This document shows positions 27,327 to 36,765 of a stretch of DNA of 64,000 nucleotides, piece by piece (positions within the stretch are counted from its first letter, which is position 1; every line of letters starts with the position of its first letter). The notes below the pieces were generated by a model. It saw only the letters and a program-made list of their open reading frames with translations, was not told the origin of the DNA and ran no database searches. The DNA lies in the NCBI GenBank assembly GCA_903901915.1, contig CAIUSV010000051.1, positions 1 to 64,000 of the forward strand, in the 5' to 3' direction. This DNA comes from an uncultured Rhodospirillaceae bacterium (GTDB lineage Bacteria; Pseudomonadota; Alphaproteobacteria; Rhodospirillales; Magnetospirillaceae). Both the position numbers and the translations under genes were made by a program.

Positions 27327-28082
27327 CTACCAGTTGATATCATCGTCACGAATCAGCCGGGAGATGACGGGGCGGGCGAAGAGGAATCCCTGGAACAGCC
27401 GAATGCCCATGTCGCGCAGAGCCGTCAGCTCTTCCCGACGTTCGACCCCCTCGGCGACAACCGATATCCCCAGCATCTTCGCCGTTTTCAACAACCCCGC
27501 GACAACCGCCTGGCGCGGCCGGTCGATATCCACATTGGCCACGAGACAGCGGTCGATCTTGATGGTGTCGGGCTGGAAATCGGCCAGCAGCGACAGCCCG
27601 GCATAACCGGCGCCGAAATCGTCCAAGGCCGTCTGGAAGCCATGACGATGGTAAGTCCGGATGATGCTTTTCAGATGGTCGCGATCGATAATCTTCTCGT
27701 CCTCGGTAAACTCGAAGGTGATGAGATCGAGTGGAAAAGCATGCTCGTGCGCTGCCGCCAGGGTAAGACGAAGGCAGGCTTCGGGATGATAGACGGCGTT
27801 GGGCAGGAAATTGATATTCAGCCGCCGGTCGAGCCCCAACCGGGCCGCGGTGCGGATTGCGGTCACGCGGCAGGCCTGATCGAAGGCATAGCGGTTGGCT
27901 TCGGTGACTTGGGCCAATACCGAAGCGGCGGATTCCCCATTGCTTCCGCGAACCAGTGCTTCGTAGGCGTAGATCCGTCGGGCGTCGATATCGACCACCG
28001 GCTGGAACGCCATGACGAACGAGAATTCCGATCCATCGGCACATCCACCGCCGCAGGGCGGGAGATTTTCGCATTCCGTCAT
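27327..28082 (-). CDS. EAL-domain cyclic-di-GMP phosphodiesterase
   Basis: 251 residues, a stand-alone EAL domain with a short Cys/Gly-rich N-terminal tail. Catalytic and metal residues look complete: E41 in EALVRG, N91 in NINF, E124 in FEFTE, D154/D155 in DDFGAGY, K175 in KIDR, E211 in EGVE. It should linearise c-di-GMP to pGpG. No GGDEF or sensory domain is attached, so control may be by transcription or by the CENLPPCGGGC tail, whose three cysteines might bind metal or respond to redox. GGGGG precedes the ATG. It is next to the Gln-repeat exported protein gene on the same strand. Confidence 0.9.
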   Translation of the reverse strand: MTECENLPPCGGGCADGSEFSFVMAFQPVVDIDARRIYAYEALVRGSNGESAASVLAQVTEANRYAFDQACRVTAIRTAARLGLDRRLNINFLPNAVYHPEACLRLTLAAAHEHAFPLDLITFEFTEDEKIIDRDHLKSIIRTYHRHGFQTALDDFGAGYAGLSLLADFQPDTIKIDRCLVANVDIDRPRQAVVAGLLKTAKMLGISVVAEGVERREELTALRDMGIRLFQGFLFARPVISRLIRDDDINW

Positions 28083-28149
28083 TGATTGCCCCCTGTTCTT
28101 TTGGCAGGTTCACAGATGGGCGATCTTGTCGGTTTAGACAATAGGAAGC

Positions 28150-28172
28150 GAGAAAGCCCCTTGGGGGGCTCT
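28150..28172 (-). terminator. Terminator for tRNA-Gly
   Basis: On the minus strand the arms AGCCCC and GGGGCT (28155-28170, TTGG region as loop) are followed by TTTCT. It lies about 30 bases downstream of the tRNA 3' end and fits a short rho-independent terminator. Confidence 0.6.
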
Positions 28173-28201
28173 CGCTAATATCCTGATTTCCCTTGGGAAA
28201 T

Positions 28202-28276
28202 TGGAGCGGGCGAAGGGATTCGAACCCTCGACCCCAACCTTGGCAAGGTTGTGCTCTACCCCTGAGCTACGCCCGC
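28202..28276 (-). tRNA. tRNA-Gly (GCC anticodon)
   Basis: A 75-nt gene read on the minus strand. It has acceptor arms GCGGGCG/CGCCCGC, D-arm GCTCAGGGGTAGAGC, an anticodon loop with CTTGCCAA (anticodon GCC) on a CAACC/GGTTG stem, and T-loop GGTTCGAATCC. The 3' CCA is encoded (28204-28202). The cloverleaf is complete. GCC is the main glycine isoacceptor in GC-rich genomes, decoding GGC and GGT. Confidence 0.95.
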
Positions 28277-28319
28277 TCTATCGGCGCCTCCGACCACCCT
28301 CGGGTGCCCGGAGGCCCGG

Positions 28320-28347
28320 ATAATACGAAAAGACCGCCTTGAAGCAA
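28320..28347 (-). promoter_or_regulatory. Probable promoter of tRNA-Gly
   Basis: On the minus strand, TTGCTT (28347-28342) and TATTAT (28325-28320) are separated by 16 bases, about 44 bases before the mature tRNA. The leader has GCCTCCG/CGGAGGC arms (28286-28292 and 28309-28315) that would fold next to the 5' processing site. Confidence 0.5.
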
Positions 28348-28473
28348 GCATTTTTTGGTGCCCTGGCGGTCAAGGCGGTAGCGGTGGCCGGGCACGGGGT
28401 TTGCTCTTGCCAAGGATGGCGCCTACGGTCCATCTATTGCGGGTCGAGCGATTACCCACGAGCGAGCAGCATC

Positions 28474-29403
28474 ATGGATCTGATCTTCAATTCCGGTGCC
28501 GGCACCCACGGCGGCACGGCGGGCGGCGCCGATCCGATCAAGGAGACCACCACCGCCACTTTCGTCGCCGACGTCATCGAGGCGTCGCGCAAGCTTCCGG
28601 TGATCGTCGATTTCACCATGATCGGGCACGGCGCCTGCAAGCAACTGAGCGCGACGCTGGAAAAGGCGGTGCGCGAAACGCGAGGCGCGGTGCGCCTGGT
28701 CAGGGTCGATGTCGACAAGAACCAGGATCTCGCCATGCAGCTGCGGATCCAGACGGTTCCCACCATCTATGCCTTCAAGGACGGCCGTCCGGTGGACGCC
28801 TTCAGCGGCGCCCAGCCCGACAGCCAGATCAAGGCGTTCATCCAACGCCTGACCGCCGGATCAGCCGCCGCCGGCCCGTCGCTTGACGATTACATTGCCG
28901 AGGCCAAGACCATTCTCGCCGAGGGTGACGCCCAAACCGCCGCCGGTATCTTCCAGCAGGTGCTTCAGGAAGACCCCGAGAACGCCGCCGCCATGGCCGG
29001 TCTGCTGCGTTGCCTGCTGGCGGTGGGTCAGGCGGATCAGGCCGAGGCCATGCTGGCACGGCTGTCGCCCGAGGCCGCCAGGCATCCCGATGTGGCGGCG
29101 GTGCGTACCGCGCTGGACTTGGCCCGCCACGCCAGCGGCGTCGGCGAGGCCGCCGAGCTGCGCCGCCGGCTGGCCGGCAATGCCGACGATCATCAAGCTC
29201 GTTTCGATCTCGCAATGGCCTATTACGCCGCCAATGAACCCGAGGCGGCGGTGGACGAGTTGCTGGAGCTGTTCCGGCGCGACCGCGCCTGGAACGATGA
29301 TGCCGCCCGCAAGCAGCTGGTCAAACTGTTCGAGGCCTTTGGCCCAACCCACCCGCTGACGGCGTCCGGCCGGCGGCGCCTGTCCACCTTGCTGTTCTCC
29401 TGA
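28474..29403 (+). CDS. CnoX-like thioredoxin/TPR protein with altered active site
   Basis: 309 residues: a thioredoxin fold (residues about 25-125) followed by TPR-like helices (about 130-309). This is the YbbN/CnoX layout. CnoX protects substrates under oxidative stress and works with GroEL. The usual WCGPC motif is replaced by GHGAC (residues 51-55), so only the second Cys (C55) remains. The cis-Pro loop TVPT (P96) is retained. Mixed-disulfide or holdase activity is therefore more likely than reductase activity. The ATG at 28474 is chosen because upstream codons belong to no conserved domain. The stop overlaps the LON-N gene start. Confidence 0.85.
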   Translation: MDLIFNSGAGTHGGTAGGADPIKETTTATFVADVIEASRKLPVIVDFTMIGHGACKQLSATLEKAVRETRGAVRLVRVDVDKNQDLAMQLRIQTVPTIYAFKDGRPVDAFSGAQPDSQIKAFIQRLTAGSAAAGPSLDDYIAEAKTILAEGDAQTAAGIFQQVLQEDPENAAAMAGLLRCLLAVGQADQAEAMLARLSPEAARHPDVAAVRTALDLARHASGVGEAAELRRRLAGNADDHQARFDLAMAYYAANEPEAAVDELLELFRRDRAWNDDAARKQLVKLFEAFGPTHPLTASGRRRLSTLLFS

Positions 29404-30068
29404 TGGGTGGGATCGTGGCCAGCCAGCGCCGCCTGGGCGCCGACGAGCTGCCGCTGGAGGTGCCGGTGTTCGCGGTGTCGGGCGCCATTCTGCTTCCCGG
29501 CGGCACCATGCCGCTGATGGTGTTCGAGCCGCGCTACCTGGCACTGATCGACGATGCCCTGGGCGCCGGCCGGCTGTTCGCCCTGGTGCAGCCGCGCGAT
29601 GATCTGGGCGGAGCGGTCGAGGGCTTCTATGACGTCGGCTGCCTGGGGCGCATCACCGCTTTCGGCGAGACCGGCGACGGCCGCTATCTGGTCACCGCCG
29701 CCGGCATCTGTCGCTTCCGTCTGGCCGGCGAGGTCGAGGGCCGCGCCGGCTATCGCCGGGTTCGCGCCGACTACCGCCCCTATCTGACCGACCTTGACGG
29801 CGGCGGTGGCGGTCCGGTGGAGCGGCGACCGCTGCTGGCGATCGTGCGCAGTTATCTGGGCGGCCTTGGCATGGCCGCGGACCTTGCCCAATTGGAAAAG
29901 GCCGACGACAGCGAGCTGACCACCCGGCTGGCCATGGCCTGTCCGTTCTCGCCCGGCGAGAAGCAGGCGCTGCTGGAAGCGCCCGGTCATATGGAGCGCT
30001 GCCGTCTGATGACCGCGATGATCCAGAAGGAACTGCTGGCGGAAAGCTCCAGTTCCTCGATCCACTAG
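29403..30068 (+). CDS. LON peptidase N-terminal (substrate-binding) domain protein
   Basis: 221 residues of the LON_substr_bdg domain alone, without ATPase or protease. PVFAVSGAILLPGGTMPLMVFEPRY is the typical start, and CLGRITAF and FRLAGEVE follow. Such proteins are common in alphaproteobacteria, usually next to the CnoX-like gene as here. Their role is unclear; a PUA-like protein or peptide-binding function is likely. The ATG overlaps the preceding TGA by one base (TGATG). The tail is Ser-rich. Confidence 0.88.
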   Translation: MGGIVASQRRLGADELPLEVPVFAVSGAILLPGGTMPLMVFEPRYLALIDDALGAGRLFALVQPRDDLGGAVEGFYDVGCLGRITAFGETGDGRYLVTAAGICRFRLAGEVEGRAGYRRVRADYRPYLTDLDGGGGGPVERRPLLAIVRSYLGGLGMAADLAQLEKADDSELTTRLAMACPFSPGEKQALLEAPGHMERCRLMTAMIQKELLAESSSSSIH

Positions 30069-30140
30069 TGGTCCGATCCTGGCGCTTGGTTCCCGAGCGT
30101 CAGGTGAATCGGCCCACCAACTGATTGAATGGTGGAAACC

Positions 30141-30337
30141 ATGTCCGAGCGCGTTTCCGGCTTTGATCCCAAGCTGTTGGAGATCCTGGTGGCTCCCGGC
30201 ACCCATGCGCCTTTGCGTTATGACGCCGCCGCCCAGGAACTGATCGACGACAAGGCCGGGCTGGCCTATCCCATTCGCGACGGTATTCCGGTGATGCTGG
30301 CCGACGAGGCCCGCAACCTCGACCACGACGCGCCGAA

Positions 30338-30341
<4 letters not shown>
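30141..30341 (+). CDS. Trm112-family protein
   Basis: 66 residues. [21 protein letters not shown] and [16 protein letters not shown] match the small Trm112-like (UPF0434) family, whose homologues serve as partners for tRNA or protein methyltransferases. The cysteine usually found in LVCP is Ala here (LVAP), so any metal site is incomplete, as in many bacterial members. ATG 30141 is preferred; ATG 30129 would add four residues. The stop overlaps the DUF971 gene as ATGA. Confidence 0.85.
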
Positions 30342-31364
<1,023 letters not shown>

Positions 31365-31391
31365 CGCCCGTACCATTGGTGCAAGCCTGGA

Positions 31392-31420
31392 AAGCCCGGG
31401 GGGTGACGCCTCCCGGGCTT
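31392..31420 (+). terminator. GC-rich hairpin after glnB
   Basis: Perfect 9-bp arms AAGCCCGGG (31392-31400) and CCCGGGCTT (31412-31420) around an 11-base loop. There is no T run, so it may need Rho or only stabilise the 3' end. It separates glnB from amtB transcription. Confidence 0.5.
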
Positions 31421-31618
31421 CTGCGCGTCCGGTGGCTCTCTTTGCGGTCGCGCCGATGGCGGCCAAAGCCGCATTTATGACGTCTCCGACAACATGCACA
31501 TATTTTCGCCACGTACCGATGCGGCTGCCCAAATGTGCATCATACGGATTTGCCCGTATCGTCGCATCCTGGCGGACAAGCCGGACAAGGGGCGCGGAAT
31601 CCCTAAGGTCGGCCCGGT

Positions 31619-31634
31619 TGGCACGGTTCTTGTT
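31619..31634 (+). promoter_or_regulatory. Sigma-54-like promoter of amtB
   Basis: TGGCACGGTTCTTGTT matches TGGCACG-N4-TTGCA at all positions of the -24 element and differs at the -12 (T for C). The amtB ATG lies 84 bases beyond the end of the element. Upstream TGCACA/TGTGCA half sites could bind NtrC. Confidence 0.5.
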
Positions 31635-31717
31635 ACTGATATCTCGAGCCACCAGGGCAGGGAATGGTCCCGCGTCAGGTTGGCACGTCCTCTCGCTGAG
31701 CCGCTTCGGGGGTAAAC

Positions 31718-33067
31718 ATGAGCAATCGTTTGAAGTCCATCCTTTCAGGCGTAGGCCCCGCGCTCGGCCTGACGCTTCTCGCCACGGCCGCATGGGCCGA
31801 GGAAGCCGCCGCGCCGGCCGCCGCCGCCGCCCCGGTCACGCTCGATACCGGCGCCACCGCCTGGATGCTCACCTCCACCGCTCTGGTGCTGTTGATGACC
31901 ATTCCCGGTCTGGCCCTGTTCTACGCCGGCATGGTTCGCAAGAAGAACCTGCTCGGCACCATGATGCAAAGCTTCGCCATCACCGCCCTGGTGACGGTGC
32001 TGTGGGTGGTGATCGGCTACAGCCTCGCCTTCACCGGCGAGGGCGCCTTCATCGGCGGTCTTGACCGCTTCTTGCTGAACGGCATGGAAAAGGGCGCGCT
32101 GGCGCTGCCCAACCCGATTCCCGAATCGGTGTTCATGATGTTCCAGATGACCTTCGCCATCATCACTCCCGCCTTGATCACCGGCGCCTTCGCCGACCGC
32201 ATGAAGTTTTCCTCCATGCTGGTGTTCATGACGCTGTGGCTGGTGGTGGTCTATTGCCCCATCGCCCACTGGGTGTGGGCAACCGACGAAAAGGGTGCCG
32301 CCATCGGCTTTCTCGGCAAGATGGGCGTGCTTGATTTCGCCGGCGGTACCGTGGTGCACATCAATGCCGGTATCGCCGGTCTGGTGGCCTGCCTCGTACT
32401 CGGCCCGCGCAAGGGTTACGGCACCGACAACATGGCGCCGCATAATCTCAGCCTGTCGGTGATCGGCGCCTCGCTGCTGTGGGTGGGTTGGTTCGGCTTC
32501 AACGCCGGTTCCGCCGTGGCGGCCGACGGCCGGGCGGGCATGGCCATGGCGGTCACCCAGATCGCCACCGGCGCCGCCGCGCTGTCTTGGATGTTCGCCG
32601 AGTGGATCCTGCGCAAGAAGCCGTCGGTGCTGGGCATCATCTCCGGTGCCGTCGCCGGCCTGGTCGCCATCACTCCGGCGTCGGGCTTCGTCGATCCCAA
32701 GGGCGCCCTGGCCATCGGCCTGGTCGCCGGCGTGCTGTGCTACTGGGGCGCCACCAGCCTCAAGCATATCCTCAAGTACGACGACTCGCTCGACGTCTTC
32801 GGGGTGCACTGCCTCGGCGGCATCGCCGGTGCCATCCTGACCGGCGTGTTCGCGGTCGAGAAGATCGGCGGCACCGCCGGTCTGCTGGAGGGCAACTCCG
32901 GACAGGTGATGACCCAGATCTACGGTGTCGCCATCACCTTGGTGTACACGGCGGTGGTGTCGTTCATCCTGCTCAAGCTGATCGACCTGACCATCGGCCT
33001 GCGCGTTACCGCCGAGGAAGAGCGCGAGGGTCTCGACCTCGCCCTGCACGGCGAGACGGTGCACTAG
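31718..33067 (+). CDS. amtB: Ammonium transporter AmtB
   Basis: 449 residues. A signal peptide (LGLTLLATAAWAEE) and a low-complexity Ala-rich segment precede 11 membrane helices. The family features are present: FYAGMVRKKN in the first helix pair, WVGWFGFNAGS, and two histidines of the conduction pore in VVHINAGIAGLV and LDVFGVHCLGG. It conducts NH4+/NH3 across the inner membrane and is shut by PII binding when nitrogen is sufficient. GGGGG precedes the ATG at 6 bases. A strong terminator follows. Confidence 0.95.
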   Translation: MSNRLKSILSGVGPALGLTLLATAAWAEEAAAPAAAAAPVTLDTGATAWMLTSTALVLLMTIPGLALFYAGMVRKKNLLGTMMQSFAITALVTVLWVVIGYSLAFTGEGAFIGGLDRFLLNGMEKGALALPNPIPESVFMMFQMTFAIITPALITGAFADRMKFSSMLVFMTLWLVVVYCPIAHWVWATDEKGAAIGFLGKMGVLDFAGGTVVHINAGIAGLVACLVLGPRKGYGTDNMAPHNLSLSVIGASLLWVGWFGFNAGSAVAADGRAGMAMAVTQIATGAAALSWMFAEWILRKKPSVLGIISGAVAGLVAITPASGFVDPKGALAIGLVAGVLCYWGATSLKHILKYDDSLDVFGVHCLGGIAGAILTGVFAVEKIGGTAGLLEGNSGQVMTQIYGVAITLVYTAVVSFILLKLIDLTIGLRVTAEEEREGLDLALHGETVH

Positions 33068-33103
33068 GACGGGACTTTCCCCGGCCAACGGGGATCGGAG
33101 GAA

Positions 33104-33132
33104 GGGCGACGGGATATCCCGTCGCCCTTTTT
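33104..33132 (+). terminator. Strong rho-independent terminator after amtB
   Basis: A perfect 24-base palindrome, GGGCGACGGGAT and its complement (33104-33127), followed directly by TTTTT (33128-33132). It lies 37 bases after the amtB stop. Confidence 0.95.
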
Positions 33133-33183
33133 CGCGTCCGCCACCCCCTGGTCGCGCGCGGCGAAACGCGGTAAAAGGGGGGC

Positions 33184-33855
33184 ATGAGAACGCTTTATCA
33201 TCATCCGCTATGCCCGTTCTCGCGTCTGGTGCGCGTCGTGCTTGCCGAGAAGAAGCTGGAATTCGACCTCCAGATCGAGAAGTTCTGGGAAAGGCGCTCG
33301 GATTTCATCGCCCTCAATTCCGCCGGCGAGGTGCCGGTACTGGTGGAGGAGGGGGGCACCGCCCTGGCCGATGCCGCCGCCATCGCCGAATACCTGGACG
33401 AGGTTCACCGCGAACCGCCGCTGTTGCCGGCTGATCCGCTGGCACGGGCCGAGGTCCGTCGTCTGGTCGGATGGTTCGGCGGCAAGTTCCATGCCGAGGT
33501 TACCGACAATCTGGTGGGGGAAAAGGTGTTCAAGCGCCTGTCCACCGCTCATGGCGAGCCGGATTCCCGGCGGATTCGCGCAGGCTATGCCAATATCCAC
33601 GAACATCTCGACTATGTCGTCTGGCTGACCGAACGGCGGGCCTGGCTGGCCGGCCCGGTCTTCACCCTGGCCGACATCGCCGCCGCCGCCCAGCTGTCCT
33701 GTGTCGATTATGTCGGCGACGTGCCGTGGGAAAACCACCCCGGCGCCAAGGACTGGTACGTCCGGGTCAAGTCGCGGCCCAGCTTCCGCGCCCTGCTGGC
33801 CGATCATCTGCCCGGCGTTCCGCCGCCCCGGCATTATGCCGACCTGGATTTCTAG
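33184..33855 (+). CDS. Glutathione S-transferase family protein
   Basis: 223 residues. The N-terminal thioredoxin-like domain begins LYHHPLCPFSRLVRVVLAEKKLEF, with CPFS at the active-site position (C10). SAGEVPVLV carries the cis-Pro and glutathione-binding region, and AAIAEYLDE ends the domain. The helical C-terminal half includes FTLADIAAAAQLSCVDYVG. Its substrate is unknown. The 3' end overlaps the next gene by 20 bases in another frame. Confidence 0.88.
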   Translation: MRTLYHHPLCPFSRLVRVVLAEKKLEFDLQIEKFWERRSDFIALNSAGEVPVLVEEGGTALADAAAIAEYLDEVHREPPLLPADPLARAEVRRLVGWFGGKFHAEVTDNLVGEKVFKRLSTAHGEPDSRRIRAGYANIHEHLDYVVWLTERRAWLAGPVFTLADIAAAAQLSCVDYVGDVPWENHPGAKDWYVRVKSRPSFRALLADHLPGVPPPRHYADLDF

Positions 33856-34510
33856 CCTTCTCGCGCTGCTGCTGCTGGCTCTGCCGGCGCGGGCCGAGGT
33901 GATCGAGCGTCTGCCCGGCCGGGACAAGCTGGTGGCGCTGACCTTCGACGCCTGCGAGGGGCCAAGGGCGCCGGCCTGGTTCGATTCGTCGGTGCTTGCC
34001 GTGCTGGAGGCGGAAAAGGTCCCCTTCACCGTGTTCGTCACCGGCCTGTTCGCCCGCCGCAATGCCGACGAGCTGGCGCGGCTGGCGCGCTCACCCCTGG
34101 TCGAGGTCGAGAACCATTCCTTCGACCACCCCCAGCACATGGAACGCCTGGATGCCGCCGCCATCCGCCGCCAGATCGGAGATACCGACCGGTCGGTCGA
34201 GGACATCACCGGCCGCCGGCCGCGTTTCTTCCGCTTTCCTGCCGGCAACCATGACGGGGCCGCCCTGGCGACGGTCGAGGCCACCGGTCACAAGGTGGTA
34301 CATTGGAGCTTCGCCTCGGGCGATCCGTCGCCCGGCCTGACGTCCGCGCACCTGACCGAATGGGTGCTGTCGCGCATCCGGCCGGGCGCGATCCTGATCT
34401 TTCACATCAACGGCCGTGCTCCCGCCACCGGAACGGCGTTGCCCGCCATCCTGGCCGAGCTGCGCCAGCGCGGCTACCGCTTCGTCCGCCTGGACGAGGC
34501 GCTGCCGTGA
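33836..34510 (+). CDS. Exported polysaccharide deacetylase family protein
   Basis: 224 residues: signal peptide (ISSLLALLLLALPARAE) then a NodB/CE4-type fold. VALTFDACEG contains the catalytic Asp and the motif-1 region, and NHSFDHP gives the metal-binding H-x3-H. FRFPAGN is motif 3, and ILIFHING carries the late His of the CE4 fold. It probably removes N-acetyl groups from a periplasmic glycan. The ATG at 33836 lies inside the GST gene. The stop overlaps the GNAT gene (GTGA). Confidence 0.85.
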   Translation: MPTWISSLLALLLLALPARAEVIERLPGRDKLVALTFDACEGPRAPAWFDSSVLAVLEAEKVPFTVFVTGLFARRNADELARLARSPLVEVENHSFDHPQHMERLDAAAIRRQIGDTDRSVEDITGRRPRFFRFPAGNHDGAALATVEATGHKVVHWSFASGDPSPGLTSAHLTEWVLSRIRPGAILIFHINGRAPATGTALPAILAELRQRGYRFVRLDEALP

Positions 34511-34956
34511 CCCCCCGCCCGCTGGCGCCATCCGATCGTCGTGCCCTGGCCTTGGCCCTGGCCGGCATCGATCCCTGGGCGGCGCTGGGCTACGGCGCCC
34601 TCGCCCTGGAAGACTATCTCGGGCGCGACGACCCGGCGCTGGCCCGTTTCGTGGTCGAGGCCGATGGCGATATCGCCGCCGTCATCGCCTTGCGTTCGCC
34701 GTGGCTGCGCGGTCCGTCCATCGAACTGCTGGCGGTGTTTCCCGGCCATCAGGGGCGGGGATTGGGAGGCACCCTGCTGGAGTGGGCCGCCGCCCGTGCC
34801 GCCGGTTCGGCCAATCTGTGGGCCTGCGTCTCGGCCTTCAACGCCGGCGCCCGGCGGTTCTACACCGCCCATGGTTTTGCCGAGGCGGCGGCCTTGGCCG
34901 ATCTGGTGGCGGTGGGGGAAACCGAGATTCTGCTGCGGCGCCGGCTGAAGGGCTGA
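34507..34956 (+). CDS. GNAT-family N-acetyltransferase
   Basis: 149 residues. The acetyl-CoA motif LLAVFPGHQGRGLGGTLLEWA fits motif A (Q-x-x-G-x-G/A), and ACVSAFNAGARRFYTAHGF fits motif B. Its substrate is unknown. It is translationally coupled to the deacetylase and converges on mutL, one base beyond its stop. Confidence 0.85.
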   Translation: MTPRPLAPSDRRALALALAGIDPWAALGYGALALEDYLGRDDPALARFVVEADGDIAAVIALRSPWLRGPSIELLAVFPGHQGRGLGGTLLEWAAARAAGSANLWACVSAFNAGARRFYTAHGFAEAAALADLVAVGETEILLRRRLKG

Positions 34957-34957
34957 G

Positions 34958-36760
34958 TTATCGCCGTCCGAACAGCTTTTCGATGTCGGAGAGATGCAAG
35001 GTGACATGGGTCGGGCGGCCGTGGTTGCATTGGCCGGACAGTGGCGTCGCTTCCATCCGGCGCAGCAGGGCGTTCATCTCGGCGAGATTGAGCCGTCGTC
35101 CCGCCCGCACCGAGCCGTGGCAGGCCATGGTGGCGCAGATTTCCAGCAGACGGTCTTCCAGCGCGGTGGCTTCACCCCATTCCGCCAGCTCGTCGGCGAG
35201 ATCGCGCACCAGCCCCTGAACATCGGCGTCACCCAGCAGGGCGGGGACCTCGCGTACCACCACGGCACCGGCGCCGAACGGCTCGACCACCAGACCCAGC
35301 GTGGCCAGCTCGGCGGCGCGGTCGGCGATGCGACCGGCGGCGGCCTCGCCCAGGTCCACCACCTCGGGCAGCAGCAGACCCTGGCGTGCCGCCCCGCCCT
35401 CGGCCAGGGCCTGGCGCATGCGCTCGAACACCAGACGTTCATGGGCGGCGTGCTGATCGACGATGACCAGGCCGGTGGCGGTCTGGGAAACGATGTAGGT
35501 ATCGTGCAGCTGGCCCCGCGCTGCCCCCAGGGGGTAGGACTCGACCGTGTCGGTCTCGGACGGAACGTCCAGCATCGGGGCGGCGGGCGGCAAGTCCATG
35601 CCGGGAATGGCTTCGGCCAGCCCGAACGGGGCCTGTGCCGCCGCTCCCATCCGCAGCAGCGGCGGCGATGGGCGAGGCGGCGAATAATGAAACGCGCCGC
35701 CCGACGCGCCGCTACCCAACGCCCCCAGCGCGGCGGTGGCGACGGTTGAGCTGGTCCGGTGGCCGGCGCCGGCCAGGGCGTGGCGGATTGCGCCAACGAT
35801 CAGGCCGCGCACTCCGCCGGAATCACGGAAGCGGACCTCGGCCTTGGCGGGGTGGACGTTGACGTCGACCTCGTCGGGGGACAGTTCCAGGAACAGCGCC
35901 ACCACCGGGTGGCGATCGCGGGCCAGCACGTCCATGTAGGCGCCGCGCACCGCGCCCACCACCAGCCGGTCGCGCACCGGGCGGCCGTTGACGAACAGGT
36001 ACTGGCCGGCGGCGGTGGCGCGGTTGTAGGTGGGCAGCCCGGCCCAGCCGGTGAGGCGGACGCCGTCGCGTTCGGCGTCCAGCGCCAGGGCATTGGCCTC
36101 GAAATCGCGACCCACCACCGCGGCGACCCGGGCCAGCCGGGCGGCGACCGGCTCGCCCCGTTTGGCCGCCAGATCCACGACCTTGCGGCCGCCATCGCTC
36201 AGGGTGAAGGCGATGGCCGGGTGGGCCATGGCGAGGCGTTCGATCACATCGACGGCGTGGGCCAGCTCGGTGCGGGCCGCCTTGAGGAATTTGAGCCGGG
36301 CCGGGGTGGCGTAGAACAGGTCGCGGACCTCGACGCGGGTGCCGCAAGGGTGGGCGGCGGGCAGCGGCTTGCCCTTGGCGCCACCTTCCACCGTCAGGCT
36401 CCAGGCGCTGTCGGCGCCGCGGGGCCGGCTGGTCAGGGTGAGACGCGCCACCGAACCGATGGAGGGCAGCGCCTCGCCGCGAAAACCCAGGAAGTCGATG
36501 CGTAGCAGGTCGTCGCCGGGCAGCTTGGAGGTGGCGTGGCGTTCCACCGCCAGCATCATCTCGTCGGGGCTCATGCCGCCGCCGTCGTCGGTGACGCCGA
36601 TCAGCGCCTGACCGCCCTCGGCCAGCACCACGTCGATGCGTCCGGCCCCGGCGTCGATGGCGTTTTCCACCAGCTCCTTGACGGCGGCGGCGGGACGCTC
36701 GATCACCTCGCCGGCGGCGATGCGGTTGACCAGGGTGGGAGGCAGCAGGCGGATGGACAT
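34958..36760 (-). CDS. mutL: DNA mismatch repair endonuclease/ATPase MutL
   Basis: 600 residues. The GHKL ATPase motifs are at the N-terminus: [14 protein letters not shown] and [16 protein letters not shown] is the transducer-domain signature. A variable Pro/Ala-rich linker (about 350-400) precedes the C-terminal dimerisation domain. It contains [14 protein letters not shown]-like and a near-end ACHGSVRAG block, consistent with an endonuclease-type C-terminus (DQHAxHER), so it may nick DNA itself. MutL links MutS mismatch recognition to strand removal. It follows pgi by 5 bases. Confidence 0.96.
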   Translation of the reverse strand: MSIRLLPPTLVNRIAAGEVIERPAAAVKELVENAIDAGAGRIDVVLAEGGQALIGVTDDGGGMSPDEMMLAVERHATSKLPGDDLLRIDFLGFRGEALPSIGSVARLTLTSRPRGADSAWSLTVEGGAKGKPLPAAHPCGTRVEVRDLFYATPARLKFLKAARTELAHAVDVIERLAMAHPAIAFTLSDGGRKVVDLAAKRGEPVAARLARVAAVVGRDFEANALALDAERDGVRLTGWAGLPTYNRATAAGQYLFVNGRPVRDRLVVGAVRGAYMDVLARDRHPVVALFLELSPDEVDVNVHPAKAEVRFRDSGGVRGLIVGAIRHALAGAGHRTSSTVATAALGALGSGASGGAFHYSPPRPSPPLLRMGAAAQAPFGLAEAIPGMDLPPAAPMLDVPSETDTVESYPLGAARGQLHDTYIVSQTATGLVIVDQHAAHERLVFERMRQALAEGGAARQGLLLPEVVDLGEAAAGRIADRAAELATLGLVVEPFGAGAVVVREVPALLGDADVQGLVRDLADELAEWGEATALEDRLLEICATMACHGSVRAGRRLNLAEMNALLRRMEATPLSGQCNHGRPTHVTLHLSDIEKLFGRR

Positions 36761-36765
36761 GATGC

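Larger units (their letters stand above)
31365..31717 (+). promoter_or_regulatory. glnB-amtB intergenic control region
   Basis: This 353-base gap contains the glnB 3' hairpin, a pair of perfect 8-bp inverted half sites, ATGCACAT (31494-31501) and ATGTGCAT (31533-31540), and a sigma-54-like promoter at 31619-31634. The half sites resemble NtrC TGCAC/GTGCA elements and lie 80-125 bases upstream of the promoter, a usual enhancer distance. No gene is seen. Confidence 0.45.
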
